Below, one piece after another: positions 8,895 to 18,060 of a DNA stretch of 64,000 bases. Each line of letters opens with the position of its first letter. Position 1 is the stretch's first letter. Source of the DNA: Mariniflexile sp. AS56 (GTDB lineage Bacteria > Bacteroidota > Bacteroidia > Flavobacteriales > Flavobacteriaceae); NCBI RefSeq assembly GCF_030552475.1, contig NZ_JAUPED010000013.1, forward strand, positions 35,585 to 99,584, in the 5' to 3' direction. Made by a program: the position numbers and the translations under genes. Under the pieces are notes generated by a model, which was not told the origin of the DNA, searched no databases, and worked only from the letters and a program-made list of their open reading frames with translations.

Positions 8895-10145
8895 TTATTT
8901 ACTTACTACTTGAACAGTTTCTTGTGTTAATTGTTTTAATAACACGGTTTTACCTTCTTCGATTTGGTTAATTGCATTTTGGGTATAATGTCGAATCGTG
9001 TAAAGCGATACGTTTTCATGACAAGTTACCTTGAATTTTGCTTTTAAATGATGTAATAACTTGTCAAGATTATTGTAAATATTATCGATGCATACTGAAA
9101 AACTAATGGCTGAATTCTGAATAACATCTACCTTCATTTTATATAAATGTAATAAATTAAATATGTCGCTAATGTTTTCTTCTACGATATATGAAAAATC
9201 TAAGGACGATAATGAGATTAAAACTTGGTTTTTCTTCACAATAAAACAGGGTACCATAGGGTCTAAAGTAATGTTTTTACCTATGCGTGTTCCGGGAGCT
9301 TCCGGGTTTAGAAAGGACTTTACATATAAAGGAATTTCTTTGCCTTGTAAAGGTTGTAAGGTTTTTGGGTGAATTACCGATGCGCCATAAAAGGCTAATT
9401 CGATGGCTTCACGATAGCTTATTTTGTTTAGCAATTGGGCATTTTCAAAATAACGTGGATCGGCATTTAGTACACCAGGCACATCTTTCCAGATGGTTAC
9501 ATGATCGGCATTTAAGCAATAGGCGAAAATAGCAGCCGTATAATCACTCCCTTCTCGGCCTAATGTGGTTGTAAAATTATTAGGATCGCTGCCTAAAAAC
9601 CCTTGCGTAATATTTAAAACGTTTTTATTGAAGTTGGATGAAATACGTTGTTGGGTGTCTTCCCAATTTACATGGGCACTTCTATAATAGTTATCGGTTT
9701 TAATATGCTCTCGAACGTCTATCCAATTGTTTTTTATGTCGATAAGGTTTAAATACTCACTAATTATAGTGGTCGAAATGAGTTCGCCATAGCCTATAAT
9801 TTGATCGTAAACAAAATTATAGTCTGGCGATTTATTCGATGATAAGAATTGGTTGAGTTCGTTGAAAAATTTGGCTACTTTGTTAAATACTTGGTGGTTT
9901 TCGTTCTCAAATAAATCTAATATAATTTCATTATGGTATTTTTTAACCTCTTGTAAAGCACTTTGTAATTCGGCATTATTGTCAAAATAATTTTTAATAA
10001 CAAGTTCTAGAGCGTTGGTTGTTTTTCCCATAGCAGAAACAACAATGAGGGTGTTTTTATAGCCTACTTTAATTAATAATGCCGCTACGTTTTTTACACC
10101 ATCTGCATCTTTAACAGATGCACCACCAAATTTAAATACCTGCAT
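8895..10145 (-). CDS. lysC: aspartate kinase (monofunctional)
   Basis: Aspartokinase phosphorylates aspartate at the entry to lysine, threonine and methionine synthesis. The 416-residue sequence begins MQVFKFGGASVKDADGVKNV, containing the KFGG signature, and has TTLGREGSDYTAA and IWKDVPGVLNADPR of the amino-acid-kinase fold. A C-terminal region of about 130 residues is consistent with paired ACT domains for feedback control, although they are divergent. There is no homoserine dehydrogenase fusion. One base separates it from the GNAT gene upstream, so the genes are cotranscribed. Confidence 0.9.
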   Translation of the reverse strand: MQVFKFGGASVKDADGVKNVAALLIKVGYKNTLIVVSAMGKTTNALELVIKNYFDNNAELQSALQEVKKYHNEIILDLFENENHQVFNKVAKFFNELNQFLSSNKSPDYNFVYDQIIGYGELISTTIISEYLNLIDIKNNWIDVREHIKTDNYYRSAHVNWEDTQQRISSNFNKNVLNITQGFLGSDPNNFTTTLGREGSDYTAAIFAYCLNADHVTIWKDVPGVLNADPRYFENAQLLNKISYREAIELAFYGASVIHPKTLQPLQGKEIPLYVKSFLNPEAPGTRIGKNITLDPMVPCFIVKKNQVLISLSSLDFSYIVEENISDIFNLLHLYKMKVDVIQNSAISFSVCIDNIYNNLDKLLHHLKAKFKVTCHENVSLYTIRHYTQNAINQIEEGKTVLLKQLTQETVQVVSK

Positions 10146-10146
10146 A

Positions 10147-10626
10147 TTATAGCTTAGAAATATAGTTTTTTATGCTTTGTTCATCCATATGAACCACGCG
10201 CCATTCTTCTTTAATTGTAGCGCCTTTTTGTTTGTAAAATTTAATTGCTGGTTCGTTCCAATCTAGTACTTCCCAATTAATACGTTTTACACCCAATTCG
10301 TGACCAAATTTAACAATTTCATCTAAAAGCGCAGAACCTAATCCAGTACCTCTGGCTGCTTCATTAACCATCAAATCTTCTAAATGCACGGTTTTACCTT
10401 TCCAAGTAGAATACCTAAAATAACCTAAAGCAATACCTTCAATTTTTGAATTTATTTCGGCGACAAAACAAAAGAATGCAGGCGATTCGCTAAAGCCATC
10501 ATTCTCTAAATCTTGCAAAGTTACTTCAACCGCATCTGGTTCATTCTCAAAATGTGCCAATTGATTTATTAATGATAGCACCTTTGGCATATCTTCCTTT
10601 TTCGCTTTTCTGATTGTGAAACTCAT
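10147..10626 (-). CDS. GNAT family N-acetyltransferase
   Basis: The 159-residue protein has the GNAT order: FTIRKAKKEDMPKVLSLINQ at the start, VHLEDLMVNEAARGTGLGSA (acetyl-CoA-binding loop) and WEVLDWNEPAIKFYKQKGA near the end. That last motif and the overall length resemble the diamine/spermidine acetyltransferase subgroup, but an amine or amino-acid substrate is only inferred. It is the first gene of the minus-strand group with lysC and the OlsF-like gene, and it is divergent from fbp. Confidence 0.88.
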   Translation of the reverse strand: MSFTIRKAKKEDMPKVLSLINQLAHFENEPDAVEVTLQDLENDGFSESPAFFCFVAEINSKIEGIALGYFRYSTWKGKTVHLEDLMVNEAARGTGLGSALLDEIVKFGHELGVKRINWEVLDWNEPAIKFYKQKGATIKEEWRVVHMDEQSIKNYISKL

Positions 10627-10695
10627 AATATTTTTTAGTTATTTCAAAGATAACTTAAAGTTGAATATATAAAAGATTAATCTTGAGCGAAAACG

Positions 10696-10725
10696 TTGTA
10701 GTTCATTAAAAATAGTAGATATTTG
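10696..10725 (+). promoter_or_regulatory. candidate fbp promoter
   Basis: TTG (10696-10698) and GATATTTG (10718-10725) are separated by 19 bases, close to the Bacteroidota consensus TTG-N17-23-TAnnTTTG. The predicted transcription start is about 10730, giving a leader of about 15 bases before the fbp ATG at 10745. Confidence 0.5.
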
Positions 10726-10744
10726 TAGGATAAAAATCTATTAT

Positions 10745-11752
10745 ATGTCTCATAAAAAGCAAACCTTAGGGGAATTTATCATTGAAAATCAATCTTCTTT
10801 TAAATATTCCTCAGGTGAATTATCGAGTCTTATTAACTCAATTAGACTAGCTGCCAAAGTTGTAAATCATGAAGTTAATAAAGCTGGATTGGTAGATATT
10901 ATTGGTGCAGCAGGCGATACCAATATACAAGGTGAAGACCAACAAAAATTGGATGTGTATGCCAACGAAAAGTTTATTCAAACACTTACCAATAGAAATA
11001 TTGTTTGTGGAATTGCTAGTGAGGAAGAAGATGATTTTATTGCCATTAATAGTCAAGATGAAAACCACCAGAATAAATATGTGGTTTTAATTGATCCTTT
11101 AGATGGTTCTTCAAACATTGATGTAAATGTGTCTGTAGGAACTATTTTTTCAATTTACAGACGTGTAACTCCCGTAGGGAGCCCTGTTACTATTGAAGAT
11201 TTTTTACAAAAAGGAAGCCAACAAGTGGCCGCAGGTTATGTGGTTTATGGAACTTCCACCATGCTCGTTTATACTACCGGAGCTGGTGTTAATGGATTTA
11301 CTTTAAATCCTGCCATAGGCTCGTTTTATTTGTCGCATCCAGATATGCAGTTTCCTGAAGATGGCCATATCTATTCTGTGAATGAAGGGAATTATATTCA
11401 CTTTCCACAAGGGGTTAAAAATTATATTAAGTATTGCCAACAGGAAGAAGATGATAGACCTTATACGTCTCGATATATTGGGTCTTTGGTATCCGATTTT
11501 CATAGAAATATGATAAAAGGTGGTATTTATTTATACCCAAAAAGTTCCTTAAACTCTAACGGTAAATTACGTTTGTTATATGAATGTAACCCGATGGCCT
11601 TTTTAGCTGAACAAGCGAACGGGAAGGCTAGTGATGGTTTTACGAGAATTATGGATATTAAGCCAACTGAATTACATGAACGTGTGCCTTTTATTTGCGG
11701 TAGCAAGAATATGGTTGCTAAGTGTGAAGAGTTTATGAAAAACGCTCAATAA
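10745..11752 (+). CDS. fbp: fructose-1,6-bisphosphatase, class I
   Basis: This is the gluconeogenic enzyme that hydrolyses fructose 1,6-bisphosphate to fructose 6-phosphate in the cytosol. The 335 residues contain ASEEEDDF and the metal-binding signature [19 protein letters not shown], followed by substrate-binding segments [12 protein letters not shown] and [21 protein letters not shown]. All key acidic residues of the class I family appear present. The gene stands alone between the divergent GNAT group and a converging SulP gene, with a strong terminator after it. Confidence 0.96.
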   Translation: MSHKKQTLGEFIIENQSSFKYSSGELSSLINSIRLAAKVVNHEVNKAGLVDIIGAAGDTNIQGEDQQKLDVYANEKFIQTLTNRNIVCGIASEEEDDFIAINSQDENHQNKYVVLIDPLDGSSNIDVNVSVGTIFSIYRRVTPVGSPVTIEDFLQKGSQQVAAGYVVYGTSTMLVYTTGAGVNGFTLNPAIGSFYLSHPDMQFPEDGHIYSVNEGNYIHFPQGVKNYIKYCQQEEDDRPYTSRYIGSLVSDFHRNMIKGGIYLYPKSSLNSNGKLRLLYECNPMAFLAEQANGKASDGFTRIMDIKPTELHERVPFICGSKNMVAKCEEFMKNAQ

Positions 11753-11771
11753 AGAAAAACATATTTTAAAC

Positions 11772-11804
11772 AAAAAAATGCGAACTTTTCAGTTCGCATT
11801 TTTT
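11772..11804. terminator. bidirectional intrinsic terminator between fbp and sulP
   Basis: A stem ATGCGAACT/AGTTCGCAT with a four-base loop is flanked by A7 on the left and T6 on the right, so it can act on both converging transcripts. Confidence 0.85.
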
Positions 11805-11850
11805 GTTCAGGTCGATTCTTTTTGAAGCAATCGTCCCATTATTTAAAGTT

Positions 11851-13701
11851 TTAACTTTTAGATTTAATATGCTTAATACATTCATCGAAGGTATTAAATA
11901 TATGCTCTCTTGGCATTAAATCAGGAATAATATCAATACGTTCCATCAAGTATTTTGGCTGATCAAGTAAATCAACAAAGTACGCTGTAATTTTATTTTT
12001 ATTAAGTTCCTGAAGCACATCTTCCATGGCATATAATCCAGATTGATCCATATACTGCATACGGTCTAAACGAATAATAACCATAGAGGCTGTATTAGGA
12101 ATTTGAGCAGACAAACTTTGAAATTCACTAGTAGAACCAAAGAATAAAGGGCCTTTGATGTGTTTTATGAACACTTTTTCTTTTAATTGCTCAGGGAAAT
12201 CCAATTCATCTTTCCATGCTTCTTCTTTTAAAGATTTAACATCGGAACGTTCTGCAGTTAAATCTCCAATTTTTTTCATGAACATTAAAGATGCAATGAT
12301 AAGTCCAATACCTACGGCATACACTAAATTCCAGAAAGTTGAAAGAAGTAAAACAACAAACATTATAATCACTTCTGAACTTATTTTGATAGGTCCAATT
12401 TTAGCATCTCTTGGTAAACTTGGTATGGCTTTAAGACCTTTATAATCCATAACTCCAATACCTACTGTAATTAATATACCAGCAAGAACTGCGGCTGGAA
12501 TTCTTGAAGCAATAGGTCCAAGACCTAGTAAAATAACAAGAAGCATGATACCTGCAATCATACCTGAAAGTTTTGTTTTTCCACCAGAATTGATGTTTAC
12601 AACCGTTCTTATGGTTGCTCCAGCACCTGGAATACCACCAAAAATGGCAGCAATACTGTTACCAATACCTTGACCAATAAGTTCTTTATTAGGTTTGTGT
12701 TTGGTTTTGGTCATATTGTCGGCTACCACACTGGTTAATAACGAATCAATAGCTCCTAATAAGGCTAAAGTTAAAGCTGTAAATATGAAAGGCGTAATAC
12801 CTGAAATACTAAAGTTTGCGAAAATTTCCAGATTTGGAATTGGAATTCCACTAGGTATTTCCTCAATTGGTCTGTAGTTTAATCCAAAAGCTATGGCCGC
12901 ACCAGAAACCACTACCAAAGCCACCAAAGTACTCGGTATTTTCGTGGTAATGCGTTTAAACCCATAGATAATGATAATGGTTGAAAGCGCTAAAATTAAC
13001 TCTAACCAGTTAATGTTTTGAAGCGCCCTTGGCAATACTTTTAAGGTTCCTAAAACACCTGAAGCTTCATTTTTAGCGAGTGTTTTTGATTCTTTCATGA
13101 TATCTTCTTCACCTATAAATTGGGCTCTGGTAACAGTTTCTTTAAAGTTTTCTAAAACCAAAATACCTTCACCAGCTTCTTCTTTCAAGATGTTTTCTAA
13201 AATCAATTCTTCCGCTTGCGGTTTAAATTGGTCTACAAATTCAGTGTCTTCTTTAGGGTAATATCCAATAGAAGGCAATACTTGTGTGATTAAAATAATA
13301 ACACCAATGGCCGTCATAAACCCGGAGACCACGGGGTAGGGAATGTATTTTATATACTTACCAAACCCTAAAGCACCAAGCCCTACTTGCATTAAGCCCG
13401 CAAGTAAAAACACGGTTAGTATGGCAGGTAAGGCCTTTTCAACATCCCCATCATTAACAGCTATAATTCCAGCAATTACAACCATACTCACAGCCGTCAT
13501 AGGTGCTGTTGGTCCAGAAATTTGAGTATTTGTGCCTCCAAAAAGAGCCGCAAAGAAACTTAAAAATATGGCACCATAAAGTCCAGCACTTGGGCCTAAA
13601 CCAGATGAAACTCCAAAAGCTAATGCTAGTGGTAATGCAACAATACCTGCGGTTATACCTCCAAAGGCATCTCCTTTTATGTTTGAAAAAAGTTTCTTCA
13701 T
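11851..13701 (-). CDS. SulP family anion transporter with STAS domain, probable bicarbonate or sulfate permease
   Basis: The 616-residue membrane protein begins with SulP signatures (DAFGGITAGIVALPLALAFG; GGTNTQISGPTAPMTA). A sulfate-transporter core with GIPGAGATIRTVVNINSGG follows, and a C-terminal STAS domain (about 500-610) contains MIIRLDRMQYMDQSG. An extra polar stretch of about 80 residues is inserted after the fifth or so membrane helix, and it is absent from the 530-residue paralogue in the same operon. SulP proteins carry sulfate, bicarbonate or other anions; the carbonic anhydrase two genes upstream favours bicarbonate. It is the last gene of the five-gene minus-strand operon. Confidence 0.88.
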   Translation of the reverse strand: MKKLFSNIKGDAFGGITAGIVALPLALAFGVSSGLGPSAGLYGAIFLSFFAALFGGTNTQISGPTAPMTAVSMVVIAGIIAVNDGDVEKALPAILTVFLLAGLMQVGLGALGFGKYIKYIPYPVVSGFMTAIGVIILITQVLPSIGYYPKEDTEFVDQFKPQAEELILENILKEEAGEGILVLENFKETVTRAQFIGEEDIMKESKTLAKNEASGVLGTLKVLPRALQNINWLELILALSTIIIIYGFKRITTKIPSTLVALVVVSGAAIAFGLNYRPIEEIPSGIPIPNLEIFANFSISGITPFIFTALTLALLGAIDSLLTSVVADNMTKTKHKPNKELIGQGIGNSIAAIFGGIPGAGATIRTVVNINSGGKTKLSGMIAGIMLLVILLGLGPIASRIPAAVLAGILITVGIGVMDYKGLKAIPSLPRDAKIGPIKISSEVIIMFVVLLLSTFWNLVYAVGIGLIIASLMFMKKIGDLTAERSDVKSLKEEAWKDELDFPEQLKEKVFIKHIKGPLFFGSTSEFQSLSAQIPNTASMVIIRLDRMQYMDQSGLYAMEDVLQELNKNKITAYFVDLLDQPKYLMERIDIIPDLMPREHIFNTFDECIKHIKSKS

Positions 13702-13744
13702 AGTTTATTTAGTTTAATGGTTATAAATTTAGCTGTATTAAAAT

Positions 13745-14401
13745 TTAAAAAGTAACAAAGGTTATCAAGTTAAATTGGTCTCTACTACTGGTTTCGAATA
13801 TTTGATTCATATAACCAGCTTCTATTTTAATATTTTTATTTATTTGATGCCCAATACCTGCATAGACTCTATTTCTATCAAAAATAGCGCTTTTAGTATT
13901 TAAAAACACTTCATTGTAGCCAGATAAATAAAAAGAACCTGTTTTAGTTATAGGAACATTTAATCCTAGAAAATAACGAAAACGCATTTTATAATCATCT
14001 TCAACAAAACGTTGTTCAAAACGGTAGCGGTGGTTTAATGTGAATTTACCAATAGCTTGTTTTGATGTAAGCTGCTGGAAAATACGGTGTTCATTGACGC
14101 TTACTTTTTCGTCTGTCTCTCCAATATAGTTTTCAGAAAGGATATAGCCATAGCCTAATAAAAAGTTGTTTTTGCCTTCGTTAAATGTGTAGCCCAAGCC
14201 CGTTCTTAAAAGGAGTTGTTCTAAATCTCCAATGGCATTGTAGTTTCGATGTTGCACTTCATGATGGATATTCCATTTAGAATTTATTTTTTTATTTCCA
14301 ATGTAAATAAGCCAATTCCCAAAATCACTGTCTTGCGCGCTCATAAAGTTAGGCAACACTAACGCTAACGTTAGTGCTACCATACTTAATCTCTTTTTCA
14401 T
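13745..14401 (-). CDS. DUF2490 family outer-membrane protein
   Basis: The 218-residue precursor has a signal peptide (MKKRLSMVALTLALVLPNFMSAQ). The mature part is rich in alternating aromatic beta-strands ending in FNLITFVTF, as expected of a small outer-membrane barrel of the DUF2490 family. I start at the ATG at 14401; the longer frame overlaps the carbonic anhydrase gene. It sits 16 bases after carbonic anhydrase and 43 before a SulP gene. An outer-membrane pore that admits bicarbonate is an inference from position only. Confidence 0.8.
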   Translation of the reverse strand: MKKRLSMVALTLALVLPNFMSAQDSDFGNWLIYIGNKKINSKWNIHHEVQHRNYNAIGDLEQLLLRTGLGYTFNEGKNNFLLGYGYILSENYIGETDEKVSVNEHRIFQQLTSKQAIGKFTLNHRYRFEQRFVEDDYKMRFRYFLGLNVPITKTGSFYLSGYNEVFLNTKSAIFDRNRVYAGIGHQINKNIKIEAGYMNQIFETSSRDQFNLITFVTF

Positions 14402-14417
14402 AATATGTTTTTTCTTT

Positions 14418-15047
14418 CTATTCAAAAAATGCAACTTCACCTGTATTAATATCATACATGGCTCCAACAATAGCAATCTCATTGTTGTCTTCCATTTCTT
14501 TTAAAACTGGGCTTTGTTTTCTAATGTTTTCTATAGCGATAATTACATTTTTTTCTGCAACATTGTCTACGAAATCTAGGTTTTTAGAATTTCTTAAGCT
14601 TTTATCAGTAGGTTCAGCTACAGCTTCAACAGCAGGTTTTATTTTGCCTAACATACCTGTTAAATTACCAAGTTTTGCATCGTCGCAAGCGCCTTTTATA
14701 GCACCACAACTAGTGTGACCTAATACTACGATTAATTTTGTTCCAGCTAGTTTAGAAGCAAATTCCATGCTTCCTAGAATGTCTTCATTTACAAAGTTAC
14801 CTGCAATACGAACACTAAAAATGTCGCCTAAACCTTGATCGAAAACCAATTCAGCCGAAACACGAGAATCAATACAGCTTAAAATCGTAGCGAATGGAAA
14901 TTGCCCATCGCTTGTATCATTTACTTGCTCTAATAAGTTACGATTTGCTTTTAAATTATTTTGAAATCTTTTGTTTCCTTCTTTTAAATATTCTAATGAC
15001 TTCTGTGGTGTCATTGTAGACTGGGTTTCTCTTGTGTGTGCTTTCAT
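14418..15047 (-). CDS. beta-carbonic anhydrase
   Basis: Carbonic anhydrase interconverts CO2 and bicarbonate. The 209-residue protein contains the zinc ligands of the beta class: cysteine and aspartate in CIDSR, then histidine and cysteine in GHTSCGAIKGAC. RIAGNFVNEDILGSMEFA separates them, as usual. There is no signal peptide, so the enzyme is cytosolic. It lies four bases after the Usp-like gene and 16 before DUF2490, inside an operon with two SulP transporters. This supports a role in retaining or supplying bicarbonate, possibly for the PEP carboxylase encoded at 29-32 kb. Confidence 0.94.
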   Translation of the reverse strand: MKAHTRETQSTMTPQKSLEYLKEGNKRFQNNLKANRNLLEQVNDTSDGQFPFATILSCIDSRVSAELVFDQGLGDIFSVRIAGNFVNEDILGSMEFASKLAGTKLIVVLGHTSCGAIKGACDDAKLGNLTGMLGKIKPAVEAVAEPTDKSLRNSKNLDFVDNVAEKNVIIAIENIRKQSPVLKEMEDNNEIAIVGAMYDINTGEVAFFE

Positions 15048-15051
15048 AATG

Positions 15052-15885
15052 TTATATTGTTTTATGTTTTAATGAATAATTTTGGTTACTTGTTAACAGG
15101 AGCGAGACATTAAGTTTTTTTATCATTGACTTAACCTCTTGCGTTTTTGTTTTGTTTTTTGCGCCATTTTCAAATCGGTCTACACATAACAAGTTAATGT
15201 TATTTTTAGAAATGTAATTTGAAAGGTTATTAATGGCATTGTCATTTTGTTCAAATACATATTCTACGGTATCAATATGTGTTGAAAAATTTTCTTGATT
15301 CAATCCTTTCGATTTTTCAAGTATTTTAAATGATTTTAACGGCTCTTTGGTGTTCGCTAATAATGTTTCAGTTAAAGAGTTATTTAGCATAGCATTCATG
15401 CTATTTAGTACGCCTAACGATAGTTCTTTACTAGAATCCAAACTGTTATTGGGGTCTGCAATTAGAATGGTGCCGTTAAATTGTTTTATAACAAATTGAA
15501 TAATTTTATTGCCACCTACATGTAATAAATTGTTTTTTTTATTTCCTAAAACAATAATATCTGGTTGCTTTTCTTCAATACAATTTGCTATTTCGTGTTT
15601 TACATTACCGAATGCAAAGGAGTAATTTAGATTTATTTGATGATTCTCGGAAACTGATTGAATTAACTTTTTTAATTTTTTATCAGTAGCGAGGTAATCA
15701 TGGTTAATGGTGCGTATAGCCGATAATTGGTTGTCTCTCTCAACAACTTCTGAAGCACTTTTTACATGAAAAAGTTCTACTTCAGCGCCAATCATTTCAG
15801 CTAAGCTAAGGGTGCTTTTTAATGTAGTGCTTGTCGATTTTTTTAAATCGGCAAGCACTAATATTTTATATTTATTTTTTTTCAT
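15052..15885 (-). CDS. universal stress protein family protein
   Basis: The 277-residue protein begins YKILVLADLKKSTSTTLKST and contains PDIIVLGNKKNNLLHVGGNK, matching a first Usp domain (about 1-145) with a partly preserved nucleotide-binding loop. The second half is a degenerate Usp-like repeat. Its six-base and four-base spacings from SulP and carbonic anhydrase indicate cotranscription. Usp proteins encoded beside SulP genes may modulate transport, which is inferred from context. Confidence 0.75.
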   Translation of the reverse strand: MKKNKYKILVLADLKKSTSTTLKSTLSLAEMIGAEVELFHVKSASEVVERDNQLSAIRTINHDYLATDKKLKKLIQSVSENHQINLNYSFAFGNVKHEIANCIEEKQPDIIVLGNKKNNLLHVGGNKIIQFVIKQFNGTILIADPNNSLDSSKELSLGVLNSMNAMLNNSLTETLLANTKEPLKSFKILEKSKGLNQENFSTHIDTVEYVFEQNDNAINNLSNYISKNNINLLCVDRFENGAKNKTKTQEVKSMIKKLNVSLLLTSNQNYSLKHKTI

Positions 15886-15891
15886 GACGTT

Positions 15892-17484
15892 TTAGCTTAA
15901 ACTTAAAGTCGATTTTGGTCTTTCATTGAAGAACTTAATAAAACTTGACGGATTTTCAACAATACCACGTTTTGAAACAAGCTTAATATCAATATTTCTT
16001 TCTTCAGCTTTAAACAGAAAATCTTCAAGAATTTCTACAATATCGTGGTCCAAATATCTAGTTTTAATAAGATCCAATTCTAAATAGGTGTCTCTTGGTA
16101 AACTGTCTAATTCTTTAAGAATCGCTCCTTTATTGAAAAATGTCACTTCTTCTGCCAAGGTCATTTTTATTTTATGTTTCCCGTTACTTTTGTCCTCGAT
16201 GTGAAGAAAATGTGAATTTTGGTAGCTTTTTAATAAGATTACTACAACACCTACCATAAGTCCTAAACTAATACCAAATAATAAATCAGTAAACACAATA
16301 CCAACTACGGTTACTATAAACGGAATCCATTGTTTCCAACCTAATTCATACATTTTTTTGAATAAAGCTGGTTTTGCTAATTTGTAACCCACAACTAAAA
16401 GGATAGAAGCTAATACAGATAATGGAATCAGATTGAGCAAACGCGGAATTAAAATTACCGATATTAAAAGAAGAAAACCATGTAATATGGTAGATAATTT
16501 ACTTTTTCCGCCAGATTGTACATTGGCAGAACTTCTTACTATAACTTGAGTAATTGGTAAACCTCCAATTAATCCAGAAACAATATTTCCAGCACCTTGT
16601 GCAAATAACTCTCTATTTGTAGGTGTTACGTTTTTATCTGGATCTATTTTATCTGAAGCTTCCACACATAATAAGGTTTCTAAACTTGCAACTAAGGCAA
16701 TTGTGAAAGCTATAACCCAAACGTCTGGATTTGTAATAGCTGAAAAATTTGGAAAACTAAATTGATTTAGAAAGGAGCTTGCATCTTCTGGAATTGGTAC
16801 GCTTACCAAATGTTTTGGTAAAATTGCTAAACCATCATTACCATTAGTTATAAAAACATAGATAATACCAAGTACTACGGCAACAAAAGGGCCTTGTATA
16901 ACTTTAAAGAATTTTGCTTTTTTAGAAAGTACTAAGTCCCAAAAAAGAATGATAGCTAAACCAATAAGTCCTATAAGCATAGAGCCTAGTGTAATGTTAT
17001 CTGCGATATTCAAAATTGCCGAAAAAGTGTTCTCTCCGGATACTTCCATAAAACTGTCTGCACCTTCTGGTTCAGCATCATATCCAAAGAAATGAGGAAT
17101 TTGCTTTAATATAATAATGATACCTATACCAGTAAGCATTCCTTTTATTACAGAGGAAGGGAAGTAATACCCGATTACTCCAGCCTTTAGTGCTCCAAAA
17201 ATGATTTGGATAACACCAGCAATAACTACGGCTACTAAAAAATTCTGGTACCCACCTAGGCTACCTATAGCGGTTAAAACTATGGCAGCTAAACCCGCAG
17301 CAGGGCCACTTACACCTACTTTAGAGCCACTTAAGCCCCCAACAACAATTCCTCCAATAATACCAGCTATTACTCCTGAAAACAGGGGTGCGCCACTGGC
17401 TAAAGCAATACCTAAACATAAGGGTAATGCTACAAAAAACACGACAATGCTCGCTGGCAAGTCGCTTTTAATACTTTTAAACAT
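15892..17484 (-). CDS. SulP family anion transporter, probable bicarbonate permease
   Basis: The 530-residue protein has a full SulP membrane core, with DLPASIVVFFVALPLCLGIA near the start, SGPAAGLAAIVLTA, and GLIGGLPITQVIVRSSANVQ. A short C-terminal STAS-like segment (LELDLIKTRYLDHDIVEI) follows. It is more compact than the second SulP protein of the operon. Immediate linkage to a universal-stress-like gene and carbonic anhydrase resembles the BicA-like arrangement reported in marine flavobacteria. Sulfate or another anion remains possible. It is the first or second gene of the operon. Confidence 0.9.
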   Translation of the reverse strand: MFKSIKSDLPASIVVFFVALPLCLGIALASGAPLFSGVIAGIIGGIVVGGLSGSKVGVSGPAAGLAAIVLTAIGSLGGYQNFLVAVVIAGVIQIIFGALKAGVIGYYFPSSVIKGMLTGIGIIIILKQIPHFFGYDAEPEGADSFMEVSGENTFSAILNIADNITLGSMLIGLIGLAIILFWDLVLSKKAKFFKVIQGPFVAVVLGIIYVFITNGNDGLAILPKHLVSVPIPEDASSFLNQFSFPNFSAITNPDVWVIAFTIALVASLETLLCVEASDKIDPDKNVTPTNRELFAQGAGNIVSGLIGGLPITQVIVRSSANVQSGGKSKLSTILHGFLLLISVILIPRLLNLIPLSVLASILLVVGYKLAKPALFKKMYELGWKQWIPFIVTVVGIVFTDLLFGISLGLMVGVVVILLKSYQNSHFLHIEDKSNGKHKIKMTLAEEVTFFNKGAILKELDSLPRDTYLELDLIKTRYLDHDIVEILEDFLFKAEERNIDIKLVSKRGIVENPSSFIKFFNERPKSTLSLS

Positions 17485-17576
17485 ATTATAATAGTTATTC
17501 TACTTTGGCTATTAGAGCCAAAGGTTGTTAAACGTGATTAATAGACTTTTTATGAAAAGTCAGAAAAAAACAGAAA

Positions 17577-17873
17577 TTATAATATGATGTGCTCTGGAGG
17601 CGGGGAAATTAAATTGAGATGAGGTTTTGGATAGTTTTTAAATTGGTAACTGAAGAATCGTTGCGTTTTTAATTTAAAACCGATTATACTATCACTGTTT
17701 AATAATGAAAAAGGTGAAACCAATTTTTTAGTTTTTCCGTTTTCTTCCTCTTCTGCAATTGAATAGAAAATAGAAGTGTCAATAGAATCATCTAATACAA
17801 CAATAACAGATGGCGCCATGATAAGTGCCATAAATAAAGTTGTAAAAAATATTGCTACTGCTTTTCTAATCAT
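17577..17873 (-). CDS. small membrane-anchored protein of unknown function
   Basis: Starting from the ATG at 17873, this 98-residue protein has one N-terminal hydrophobic helix (AVAIFFTTLFMALIMAPSVI), a short acidic EEEENGKTKK stretch and a basic C-terminal tail ending NLISPPPEHIIL. A longer start at 17912 is possible. It lies 92 bases upstream of the first SulP gene on the same strand and may be the operon's first gene. I do not recognise a named domain. Confidence 0.6.
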   Translation of the reverse strand: MIRKAVAIFFTTLFMALIMAPSVIVVLDDSIDTSIFYSIAEEEENGKTKKLVSPFSLLNSDSIIGFKLKTQRFFSYQFKNYPKPHLNLISPPPEHIIL

Positions 17874-18010
17874 TAAAATGGGATTATTAGGCGCAAATAT
17901 AATGTTTCGCACTTTCTATTATGTTAAATATTTTTTAAATGATTTAATATTTTTTCCATTTTGATGTTTTTGTGGGTTTAGTCTAGTATCCTTATTGATA
18001 TAGCATAAAA

Positions 18011-18040
18011 AAGCCCTCTATTACGAATAATAGAGGGCTT
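18011..18040 (-). terminator. intrinsic terminator downstream of gltD
   Basis: Twelve-base arms AAGCCCTCTATT and AATAGAGGGCTT enclose a six-base loop. The A run at 18007-18012 gives a U run on minus-strand transcripts, so it ends the gltBD message. Confidence 0.85.
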
Positions 18041-18060
18041 TCTGAGATTAATATGAGTTT

